From Schistosoma haematobium (taxonomy: Eukaryota; Platyhelminthes; Trematoda; Strigeidida; Schistosomatidae), in NCBI RefSeq assembly GCF_000699445.3, contig NC_067200.1:8120450-8184449 (forward strand): a stretch of 64,000 nt of DNA. Reading direction: 5' to 3'. A model generated the notes under the pieces. It saw only the letters and a list, made by a program, of their open reading frames with translations, did no database searches and was not told the DNA's origin. Positions 1 through 12,441 of the stretch are shown here, in pieces (positions within the stretch are counted from its first letter, which is position 1; every line of letters starts with the position of its first letter). Both the position numbers and the translations under genes were made by a program.

Positions 1-774
1 CTTCACATACGTTATTATTAACAGATGTTTGTATCCGTAAATATTGCCTAGTGACATAGTTCATTATTAAATTAATTATGTTAACTATTCTTTATTAAAA
101 TGTATGATTTTGTGAATTTATTGAATAGCCTATATACTTTTTCATTATTTTGACTAATTTACTATTCACCTTTTAAAATTTGCTTCCTTGTGCTAATGTG
201 ATGTATTAACTTGGATCAACACGCATATAAGTCTAGCTCTACGTTCACGATGATTGACTAACTAAACAATCGTCGGCAAGGTCAACTTAAAGGGATGAAG
301 GGACTGATATTCTATACGGACATAAAACCCATGTCATTCGTTGGTACAGTATAGCATGCTATTACTAAACTATTTGGGAAACCATCAACCTCATGTAGCG
401 CTGATATACTTAAACCAACGTTTTATTTTTCTAGTTCTTTGGTCACGATCAAATACTAACGATCAGGTTACAGTATACTCATTAGTAACTCAACAATCTG
501 TGGACTATGTTTCGATATTTGGTAGAAAATCCTGGAACTAACTTTGATACTAGTTGAAACTTGTCAGTAAAGTGTGCCCACAAATTTATGGTAACTGATA
601 ACCACTGTGTCATTCAATCAAAGAGCAACTCGATCAATATGGTTTAATCATTAGTTAGGAATAGACAAACATGATACTGGTTATGTCTCAGAGATTTATC
701 AATATAACGTCCGATATTTTTCATTTAATTCTGTTTTTTAGCTTTCTGTAATATACTTTTAAATGAGATCATGA

Positions 775-1040
775 ACCGATTAATGTTAGACAACCACTGA
801 AAACCTAGAAGCACTAGACAGCCGTTTTACCCTATTACGGGACTCCTTAGCAATAACCAACTACAACTACGCATGTGAGATTCAAACTCAGGACCTTCAG
901 TTTCTCATGCAAACACTTAACCTCCAGATCACTGAGCCAACATCCAACAGTGTTAATATCTAACTTCAACTAATACAACAAACTCCACGTCCATCTTCCA
1001 TTGTCTTCTGTGGGTAACTGCTTCACATCAGGTTTTCAAT
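775..1040 (-). repeat. old ribozyme-type tRNA-derived short repeat, subfamily 2
   Basis: Read on the minus strand it has a decayed tRNA-like box B, a hammerhead-region remnant and the subfamily-2 3' end that reads 'gaaccgattaatgttaga' on the plus strand. It is heavily mutated. Confidence 0.5.
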
Positions 1041-1145
1041 AATAGTCTAACATAGATCAATTCTTGATCACTATTTAAGCTCAACAATCTTTAATTAAGA
1101 TAAACAAAAAAAAATCCATTAAAATTAATACAATTTTATTACAAA

Positions 1146-1180
1146 TGAATATTATTATTATTATTATTATTATTATTGTC
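1146..1180. repeat. (ATT)n microsatellite
   Basis: A pure ATT run downstream of the last tetraspanin-like exon. Confidence 0.8.
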
Positions 1181-1215
1181 CTTTTGTGTTTCTTTGTTGA
1201 TTTATGCAAATTTAA

Positions 1216-1318
1216 TCAATAGAAATGACTGTCGTTTTTATGAGGTTTAACAAAGTCATAACCGAATCCTCTGACAGTATTCGTGGCAATTGATTGTTCA
1301 TTTACAGTATTGATTATA

Positions 1319-1349
<31 letters not shown>

Positions 1350-1485
1350 CCAAAGTTTTATTATTATTTACATAGGTTTCTTCTTCATTATTTGTTTGAA
1401 GTTTTCCTTCATGATAAAGGAATAGTATCTCACTTTTTTGTTTCAATAAAGTAGTCTTGACAACGTATAAACTAATTGTAATAAT
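1216..1485 (-). CDS. tetraspanin-like last exon (end of TM4 and Asn-rich tail)
   Basis: A 270-bp open exon after a pyrimidine tract and CAG acceptor, ending with TGA at 1216-1218. It begins hydrophobic (IITISLYVV), as expected for the end of TM4, then a long cytosolic tail with an uninterrupted Asn run encoded by an (AAT)n microsatellite at about 1318-1350, and ends in …HKNDSHFY. Assignment to the tetraspanin gene rests on strand, phase and the TM4-like start. Confidence 0.5.
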
Positions 1486-4400
1486 CTGGTATAAGAATAA
1501 TTTGAAAAAGAAAAAGGAATTTATGAATAATTAATTATAGAAAAACATTGAACAACATATTAGTAATATTAGTAGTTGAAACAGCTTCTAATTAAACACC
1601 TGATTCAGTTGCTTAAACTCTCTTCTAATCTACAAACCAGCTTCCAGATGAAGAGGAAATTTGGAGGAAAAAAAACGTTGGAAGTGGATAGGATATATAT
1701 TACGCAAATCAACAAATTGCATCACGAAGTAAGCCATAACTTGGAATCGTGAAGGGAAACGGAAAAGAGGAAGCCTGAAAAAGGCATTACGTCAGAAAAT
1801 GGAAGCAGATATGAAAAGGATTGCCCAGGACAGAGTTGGGTGAAGAATGCTGGTGCGCGACCTATGCTCCTTCACGAGGAGTAATAGGCGTAAGTAAATC
1901 TACACGGTAATTTGAACGCGGGAGAAAAGTAGCGGAATATAGAAAGAACGCTTTGCTCTAAAGTTTTTGTTTATGTATCTAGGGTATTTATAGCATTTCA
2001 TAAAGCATAGTATCAGAATAGGTAATCATCCAATCAGAAATATGACACGTGACTTCTCACTTTCTAAACGTTTTTGAGAAACGTTTTTTGAATGCTAGTT
2101 AGGTAAGATTTTTCCCAGAGTTTCCAGGGCTTCTTTGAGCTTTATTAGAGGGATTTTCTAGGTCTGTCCATATTGAACGAAAATTTATGAGAGGGAAACC
2201 AACTTATAGTTTGATGCCAAATCACACAGTGGCTTAGTAAATTATGAAAATTCTACATTATGTAGATCATTTACACAGCTTCTTTGAGTTGTCCTTTACA
2301 TATTCCATTATTCCTTTAATTCTGTTGTCATTTTCAATACGCTCCGATCTCCTGCTTATTCTTATCATTTCAATATCCTACTAGCAGTTATTCCACTGCT
2401 GATTGCTGCAGTATACTACTTATATCTGTCAGCACAAATAGTAGACACCTTAGTACTAGACATTAGATCATAAATATATTGGTAAATGTAGACGTGGATA
2501 CTATACGTACAGATGTATGGTTTGTGATTGATGAATGATGTTTTTTGAAAGGATGAATATTTCAAGTAAATTATACAATATTCAAATTTGCCATTTTTTT
2601 AATAATTAAAAATAATATCAGAAGGGGTTTTGTGGAGATTGTAGTAATTCCAATAGTTGAGATCATGAGTCAATTGAAGCTAGACCACCATGGAAAGCCT
2701 GGAAGCACTGGACGGCTGTTTCGTCCTATTGTTGAACTCATCAGCAGTGTGCACCCACGACCCCGCCTCGCGGGATTCGAACCCAGGATCCGGGTTTTTC
2801 ATGGTGGTCTAGCTTTAATTGACTCATGATCTCAACTATTGAAATTAAAAATAACTAAATATATGGGTTGTTATGTAACAGAAGTGAGAGAATAAGATGT
2901 TATAGTTGTTCCTTTGTTTGAATTTTCATTTTCAATGACTGATTTATTACAAGCAATAGTTAACTTATGAATAGGTTAGAATCAATGGAGTGACGATTTA
3001 CACTTTGGATTCTTGGAACTGATTGTACCTTGAATTATAATTTCAGGTGTAATAAACTTGGACTCGACCTTTTGTGAAAGAGGAGACTCAAACTAAATCA
3101 TATCTTTTTCTTTAAAATACTTGATAAACTATCCTTTACATCCAATCATGTAATTCAATATACAGAAACTTCTCATTACAACACCCGTAACTCTTTGTCA
3201 TTAGTGAAACAAACCCATTCTAAATCATCTTTCTATATGAATTGCTTTACCGGTAATTTTTCCAGACTCTGGAATAATCTACCACAATTTATCCGTAAAA
3301 TATGATCATTCCCATCGTTTTTCTCTTCTTTGATGAATGCTGCTCCTCTGATAATCATTAAGTGTTCTAGCACCTGTAAATGTATCTTATTTCACAAGTG
3401 AGATTCTAGGAACTTTAAATGTTTAGCCATTCTTATTACTGAATTCACTAAGTAAAACCACCTACCTGCTGTCACTACGTTAACATTGTCCCTGGCAACC
3501 CTTACTAATTTGAATAATATCTAACATGAACAATATATCACTGACTCACATAATACATGCATTATGGTAGACCTGATTGACGTATTTTAGTAAATATTGC
3601 TTTGTTGGTCCGTGCTCTCTGTTTCCATTCTCCCTTCCCTATTTGTAGATAATTATCATTAATTCGTTATGGCACAGGAAACGACCTTAAATACACCGTT
3701 CATAAATCAACAGGATGTCCACTTAAGAAAAATTTAAAGTTTCCGGTTGATGCATTGGATTGCTGTAATACATGTACTACCTAAACAATTACTGAACTAG
3801 TATACTTAAAACTATCTTATATCACTTATTTGTTCTCTACATCTAATGTTACTATTTATATCAAGCTGATCATGCTTGTAAACTAGCGTGAATTCTATAA
3901 TAATAATTATTTTTAGAGTCTTATAGGACCAACTGATTTATTGTTTTAAACAAATCTTCATCTAGAAATTTGAATCAATACTAGTGCAGGTCAAAATATT
4001 GTTCTAATAAAAGTAGCTAAACGAATAAGCTCTTTTTGATACATTCTAAGCAAAGATAGATAGTGGTTAATAGTGGAATTCAGGACACGCGTTTCGTCCT
4101 ATTTGAGACTGGTCAGCTGGACGTACCTGTGTCCCAAAGTCGATGTTCACTCTGAGACTCGAACCCAGCAACGTTAACTTCAAACGCCATCGTGCATTCT
4201 AAACAAAGCTGGTAAATCCCAAATAGGACATAATGCCTGTCCTAGATTCCACTGCTAGCCACTGTAATGCTTGTGAATTAAAGCATTACCGATCCAATAC
4301 ACACAGTATTCACATATGTCAATGAGAGACTGATCAATTTCAGTCATAAACATAAATGAGGCTCCGTTTTTAGATTGAACAAAAAACACTTTATTTTTGT

Positions 4401-7400
4401 CTATTCATGTTCATAATAAACTGATGGAAACACCAATACAGAACAAAATAAATTGATTTCTAACTCATCCTGGAGTCCCTCCGGGGACTAGTGCCAGCCC
4501 CAAGCCCGGATAAAGGACGAGGGTTGGGCATGAGGTTAATGACCACATCCCATAGAAAACTAACTCGCTAAAACAACGCTAACCAGAAAAAAATTATTCA
4601 AACCTTTTAAACTCTGCCCTGGGAGTTAGAAGGTCTTCATTTAGAAGAGTTATGACCTCCTTCGGAAGTCACGTGGTCGATGCCTCTTCTGACAACCAGA
4701 GCAACCATTTATTTAGGTACATGGAATGTTCGTACAATGTGGAAGAGTCTTCTAAATTGCTGCAGAAATGAGGAGATACAACTTAGAGGTGCTTGGGATC
4801 AGTGAAACACATTGGACGAAAGTTGGATAACGACAACTAGCTTCAGGGGAGCTTCTGTTATACTCCGGCCATGAAGAAGAAAATGCCCCACATACACAAG
4901 GAGTTGCATTGATGTTGTCCAAACAAGCACAAAATGCGCTTATAGGATGGGAACCTCATGGACCAAGGATCATCAAAGCCTCGTTCAAAACAAAGAAAGA
5001 GGGCATTTCAATGAACATCATCCAATGCTATGCGCCTACCAACGATTACAATGTAGACGCTAAAGACCAATCCTACAATAGGCTGCAGTCAATCATCGAG
5101 AACTGCCCAACAAAGGACCTGACCATTCTGATGGGAGATTTAAATGCCATGGTTGGAATGGACAACACTGGATATGAAGACATCATGGGACGACACGGAC
5201 TAGGAGAAAGGGACGAAAATGGTGAGAGATTTGCAAACCTATGTGCCTTCAATAAACTGGTCATAGGCGGCACCATATTCCTACATAAGCGCATTCCCAA
5301 AACCACGAGGACTTCACCGGATCACACCACGCAAAACCAAATAGACCATATCTGCATCAACAAAAAGTTCAAGAGGACGATGGAAGACGTGCGAAGCAAG
5401 AGAGGAGCTGATATAGCATCAGATCATCACTTGCTGGTCGCCAAGATGAAATTGAAACTTAAAAGGCACTGGACAATGGGGCGGACAGCATCACAAAAGT
5501 TTTATACACCTTTTCTTCGGGATATTGACAAACTCAACAACTTCAAGACAGTCCTCAGCAATAAGTTCCATGCCTTTCATGATCTACTCAATGGAGAAGG
5601 AACTACTATGGAGAGCAACTGGAAGGGGATCAAAGAGGCAATCACTTCAACATGTCATGAGGTCCTGGGTCACAAGAAGCACCATCACAAGGAATGGATC
5701 ACTGTTGATACACTGGATAAGATTCAAGAAAGGAGGAACAAGAAGGCAGCAATCAATACCAGTCGAACAAGAGTAGAAAAAGCCAAGGCACAAGCTAAAT
5801 ACACAGAAGTAAACAAACAAGTGAAGAGGAGCATCAGAACCGACAAACGTAGATATGTGGGAGATTTAGCAACGACGGCGGAAAAGGCTACAAGAGAAGG
5901 AAACATGAGACAACTGTATGACATAACAAAGAAACTCTCTGGAAATCGCCGCAAACCAGAACGACCAGTGAAAAGCAAGAAAGGCAAGGTAATCACCAAC
6001 ATTGAAGAACAACGAGGCAGATGGGCAGAACACTTCAAAGAACTCTTGAATCGACCAGCTCCACTGAACCCACCCAACATCGAAGCAGCACCCACGGACC
6101 TCCCAATCGATGTTGGCCCACCAACAATTGAAGGAATCAGCATGGCCATCAGACAAATCAAGAGTGGCAAAGCAGCAGGACCAGACAATATTCCAGCAGA
6201 GGCACTGAAAGCAGACGTAGCAGTAACTACAAGGATACTCCACATTCTCTTCAGTAAGATTTAGGATGAAAAACAAGTACCAACAGACTGGAAAGAAGGA
6301 CACCTGATCAAGATACCAGTGAAAGGCGATCTCAGCGAGTGTGACTGTTAGGATATTCGGAAAAATATACCATTAATTATCATGTTAAGTCTAATGGTGT
6401 CCTTGGACTTTAAATGGACATTCCCTATTGATCAATATTTATTACACTTCTTAAATATTGTACAAATGTTGTTTTCTATTTTATGGTACGATGTGGTCTG
6501 GTTGATTGGTATATAAAATATACCGATTCATAATTCAGAGGCTGAGACTTTTGTTCTGGACTCAACTGGCTGGGCTAGACAGCGAAGCAGGGCCAATCGG
6601 GACTCTAGGTCGTTCGTGCGTGTTTTACGTGTCATTGATCCGATCGATAAATACGCTCCGTTCTAATCTGCAGTCACACGTTACAACAGTGATAACTACA
6701 GGGGCATTATTCTTCTCTTAGTGCCAGGAAAAGTCCTCAACAGGGTATTGTTAAACAGAATGAAGTACTCTGTAGACGCCTAATTTCGGGATCAACAGGT
6801 TGGATTCCGTAAAGATGGATCGTGTACAGACCAAATCGCAACTCTAAGAATCATTGTGGGACTACGAAAAAGCATTTGATAGCGTGGACAGAATAAAACT
6901 ATGGAAGCTTCTTCGACACTACGGCGTGCCTCAGAAGATAATCAATATCATACGGAATTCCTATGATGGATTAAACTGCAAAATCTTGCATGGAGGACAA
7001 TTGACAGACTCTTTCGAAGCAAAGACCGGTGTCAGGCAAGGTTGCTTACTCTCACCCTTTCTCTTTGTCCTGGTGATCGACTGGATCATCAAGACAAAAA
7101 ACATTTCGGAGGAAGTATGGGATACAGTGGACATCTAAGATGCAGTTGGACGATCTAGACTTGGCAAATGATGTGGCCCTTCTATCGCAAACACAACAAC
7201 AAATGCAGGAGAAGACGACCAGTGTAGCAGCAGCCTCAGCAGCAGTAGATCTCAATATACACAAAGGGAAAAGCAAGATTCCCCAGTATAACACAGCATG
7301 CACCAATCCAATCACAATTGACGGAGAAGATTTGGAAGATGTAAAAACCTTTACATATTTGGGCAGCATCATTGATGAACAGGGTGGATCTGATGCAGAT

Positions 7401-10400
7401 GTGAAGGCGCGGATCGGAAAAGCGAGAGCAGCATATTTACAACTGAGGAACATCTGGAACTCAAAGCAACTGTCAACCAACACCAAGGTCAGGATTTTCA
7501 ATACAAATGTCAAGACAGTTCTACTATATGGGGCGGAAACCTGGAGAACTACTAAAGCCATCATCCAGAAGATAAAGGTGTTTATTAGCAGTTGTCTACG
7601 CAAAATACTTCGAATCCGTTGGCCAGACACTATTAGCAACAACCTACTGTTGGAGAGAACAAACCAGATCCCAGCGGAGGAAGAAACGCTGGAAGTGTAC
7701 AGAACACACATTGAGGAAAGTATCCAACTGTATCACAAGGCAAGCCTTCACGTAGAATCCTCAAGGCCAACGGAAAAGAGGAAGATCAAAGAACACATTA
7801 CACCGAGAAATGGAGACACACGTGAGAAAAATGAACAAAATTTGGATAGAACTGGAAAGGAAGGCCCAGGACAGAGTGAGTTGGAGAATGCTGGTCGGCA
7901 GCCTATGCTCCATTAGGAGTAACAGGCGTAAGTAAGTAAATTGATTTCTGCCTTGAAAACTACAAGACTCTATGGAGAATTTCTTTGCTTTTTTGTATGT
8001 AGAGAAAACACTAACTTCATTTTAAAGCAAATTTTGATAGAATATTTCAAATTAAAACATTTTTTTCCATCATCAAGGTGCATTATCCAGTTATTCATTA
8101 TAATTAACTTAAAGTTTAGATTTGAATTTATGATAGTGGACTAAGGTAAATCCCAGGTAGTATATGGTAAGACAGTCAATAAACCTAAATTCAGAAATAA
8201 ATTAAAAGTTATAGTAAAAACATTTTTTACATTGACTATTTACTTACATGAGCGACAAAGTATACCAGTGTATAAAATCTCTCAGAAATACTTGTAGTAT
8301 CAAATATTGGATTATATGTTAGTATTTCACCGCAACCCTTGTAAGAAAGCACAGAAAAATTAAATCCTATGATGAGTCTACTGAATTTTTGAATAAGTAA
8401 GCAAATTTTATAAACAAAAAATGTACTGGTCGTGTCGGAATGCTCTTGTTTATCTAACAAATATAGTTTCTAATTTTTGAAAGATTCGATGAAAATTCAC
8501 TTGATCCTCCTCTTTTATGTATTCACAATGAGCGAATCAGTCGTCAACAGTTTTCCTGCATGATTTATATAAATTTAATATACATAATATGGAATACAAA
8601 AAATTAAAGAAAATATTTACAAGAACGTTCAGAAAGCTGTTCTAATACACCAAATTTTTTGATCTGCAAACATTTTTAAGTCATCTGAGACCCTGAAAAT
8701 GCATTTATATATATGTATATGAAGATCAAAAAGACTACTTATTCAGTGAACTCACTCTTACAGATGAAAAACTACCTACCGTTAAACAATGGAAGACGAT
8801 CACGCAATATCGTGGATTGGTTGAAACTGGACAGCGAAATCGATCAACACAAGCTCGTTGGTCTACAGATTAAGTGACACCGGGGGACTTGGATTCGATT
8901 GGAAGTCATGAATGCTCATTGTTAAGAATCCCTTACTAGGACGAAACGACCATACAGTTCTATTAGATTTTTAGTGGTGGTCTAACTTAGATTGGTATGT
9001 GTACATCAAGTAAAAATAGTAATGATAGAATGCCAAGACTTATATGAATATGAAGTTATTCACTTTGCCTTATGCCTTTTTTATCCATTCCAGACAGAAA
9101 CAGAAAGCAAAACGAAAATATAAACTAGGGCTACACAACTGAGCGGTCCAAAGAGTTGTTATTTAATTAAGGCCTCCATAGAAATTCTTGTTTCTGAAGA
9201 AAGTATTCATCATGGATTGAAATCCTCTGGAAAACGTCTAAAAACAAAACACTCTAGGCAACTGTTTGTTTCAACTTGGAAAAATTACCGGTCGCTGGGT
9301 TTGGCCAGCAGCTGTACCATAAGAGTTTGGTTATATCATAATTAACCAGTGACATGGAGATGAGGATTTTTATCCCATATGGAGCTATGGCTCCTTGCTG
9401 CTTCTGACAAACCATCTCTAACGTAAACCGTAGCTAAAATATGTGTTCTAGGTTTCAGACACTTTTAGGTTCAGTGGTCTAGATGTTGTAGAAGGAAATC
9501 TGAAGACAAGATCATTGAAACTATGTGTTATATTAACGCGATACATTTCAAACAGTCCGATCACAAATATACTTGTTAAGAACATTTATATATAAAAATA
9601 AAAGGTCAACTAGAAAAATGGAATGTAAGAAGAAACAATGATAATAATGAATGTAATGTGAAAAACAATATGAAACTCATTACTAATATTACCAGGGTCT
9701 GTTTAAAGTGAAGACAAACTGTTTTCAACCACATCAAGAGTGTTTAAATTTTTCACCGATGTTGTCCAAAAATCTATAGAATGACACGTTTTTGATTAAG
9801 GTCTTCAGCTAGACTTTTGGCATGAGCCATAAACATATCATAATGGTCTTAATGAACTACGCATACCAATCCCATAAGTTTGGTGAAGGTATTCACCTTC
9901 AAATATGAAATGAACTTTGTCAATATATACTATTGATAAATTTAAGTGATTTTGAAGGAACAGGTTGTGTTGTTGTGGCTGTGTTTCGTTAACCAATCAC
10001 CCTCGTAATCGTTATTATATAAACCTCAACAGTGTTTGAAATCAGAAGGCAAAAAAAAACAGCAACTACAGTTTATTAGCAGATAAGTATAGATAAGTTG
10101 TTATTGTACGGATGACTCAGTCCGTTAAATAAGATAACAAATGGACTTAACCGAATTAAATGTGAACATACTCAATTTCACGTGAGTTGCTATAGTGTAA
10201 GCTTGTTTTAAAATATATAGTCATATAAAATATCAATAGACATTTTTAGAGTTACATTTGTGAACAAGGAATTCACGTCAAAAGAAAACATTATCAATGT
10301 AATGTAACCGTCTGAAAGAAAGAGTTTAACAAACCTTTATAATTCAATCAAAGAATAATTATCGCTAAGGCAATGAATGATTAACAACAATCTCTTTTCG

Positions 10401-12398
10401 AACATAAAAATCATGTTTCTGACACCCGATAGCAATGGCCTCGACGAACTTTGTAAGACTGGATCTTGACTGTTTATCAGTCATCTTGAAAGATCGCAAG
10501 GTATGAACCTGATATCTTGCATATAATAGATGTTTAATAATTGCGCTGTTTAAAGTAGTTCATTCTCTTGTTTTAAAACTTTTTGCAAGATACTCAAAAA
10601 GTCTATGATATTCCCTCTTTCCTGATCGGTTAGTGTAGCTGCTTTGGGATATACATTTAAATTCATAAACACAATTGAAAATAACAGGGAAAGTGGTGCA
10701 TGTCGACTTTTGATTATTCAGCTTTATAAGTTTGGATGCAGGGTAATTCTTGGCCAATGCACTGTTAAGCCTCCTGCTGATTTTGTTTGTGATATGATCA
10801 TCTTTAAAGTTGAGATATACAGATATTAGTTTCTTTTATTGATTGTGGTCAAATCTGTCTTTGTTCTTGCTCTTCAAGACGATAAAAAGAACTATATGTA
10901 TGAAACTTTACATTATGATCGACGATAATACAAACTACTGAAATAATAAGTAGTATTGTGTAATTCATAAACATATTAGTGAGGAGAAAGGTAATCGTTA
11001 GAAAGTATGAAGTGAACTTTTTTGATGCATTACTTCACAATCAAATCTCAGTTTCGCAATTAATGACGACAAGTAATTGATTGGAAAAAGAGACTGTTTT
11101 TTACTGAGGGAGGCTTACCTGGATAAAAGGTGGATAATTTGAGTTTAATCGTGCACAATCCGGTAATCGATCATTGGTAAGGTTTGGACAACAACTAATC
11201 GGTATTTTAATTTCTAAAATAATATAAATGTTATTTACAATTAGGTTCGTAAGTTTTATTTTATCTTACAATAGGACCTATTATGTAATGTTAAATGAAT
11301 ACGTACTTGAAGAAAAGTAATAATTTTTTAGCCCCCAAATTCCCTGGTACGGCCGAGTGTGGGGAGAGTCCGCTCTCCCTCTCGAAATGCTCTCACATGA
11401 CCACGCGTATATAGCCTCTGCCAGGGGAGTCCTACCCACTGCCTTCTTGTGGCGGGGGTGTCGTTTAAGAAATTGAGAGGACGAAAAGCGAATGTCTGGC
11501 ACTTTAGCCGGGTTGGTGGACATGGAGAGTCCACCTAGGGGAGTTAGAAAACCCTGATTCCAAACCAATGGTGCACATGGACTCCAGTATCCTGAGGGAA
11601 CAAATGGCGTATGAACCAATCGTTGGACACCGGCTACCATGTGACTGGATCTCCTTACGTTGTTCCACTGCCTTGTGGATCAGACCTTTAGGTCTAAGGC
11701 TTGGGATGTGGCCCCCTAAGAAAACCACCTGCTTCGGTTTGGGCACCCGTACAGTATCACACCCCTCATACATATCAATTGGGATTCGTGTGGTGCATAT
11801 GTATTTGGTGCCTCATTGTACCAATATCTACGTGTTAAGATAAATAAATAATTTTTAGGATCAGTAATTTTTTTGCCGAAGCTGGTCAGACTTAAAGTCC
11901 TTCCTGAAACAGTAGCCGTCCGTTTGAAGAACTTGGAGCTATATGTATAGAAGAAATATCTTCAACCACTCCTCCTCCCCTGGCCAATCTCAACGCTAAT
12001 TAATCAGTAGTAATCTTTTCTATTGAATGATCTAATTTGACTATTGTACTTAGGACCTTTCGTAGTCAAATGTAATTGTCTCTGTTATACTGATTCACAA
12101 ATTTTTGTTTTAGTATTATGACAAGACTATAATTTATGGACGAACCAATCAGATATAAAATAACAGGTCTCGTATTTTGAGACGAAATTCACTCGTCTAT
12201 TTGGCTAAATAGAGTTTTGGCATTAAAGCTGATGTTAGTTCGTGATGAAAACTCTAAATCTTATTCTCAACCTTAACCATCAACTGTAAATGAGAATTCT
12301 AACTGCTTTATAATCCTCATTTAGTCCTTGTCAGCAGGTGTCTATTTTCAAAGTCACTCCAGCGTCACTCGAAGTTCGTCCATAAATTATAGTCTCAC

Positions 12399-12441
<43 letters not shown>

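Larger units (their letters stand above)
4475..7935 (+). mobile_element. RTE-like non-LTR retrotransposon (SR2-like), decayed, with a nested solo LTR
   Basis: An endonuclease plus reverse transcriptase element. The 5' region starts near 4475; a [12 protein letters not shown] endonuclease start at about 4715 is out of frame. The long frame 4909-6264 has endonuclease motifs GDLNA, IDHI and SDHHLL and the linker [20 protein letters not shown] blocks follow at 6690-6850 (NYRG, then broken), 6854-7138 ([23 protein letters not shown]) and 7140-7916, ending in the usual 3' signature 'aggcgtaagtaagtaa'. The catalytic Y/FADD box reads LANDV, and there are several stops, so it is inactive. A solo LTR interrupts it at 6346-6688. 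SR2 is the known schistosome RTE element; the exact family is my inference. Confidence 0.82.

Noticed and set aside
5724..6303. Minus-strand frames of 145-173 codons
   Set aside because: Shadows of the RTE open frame on the plus strand.
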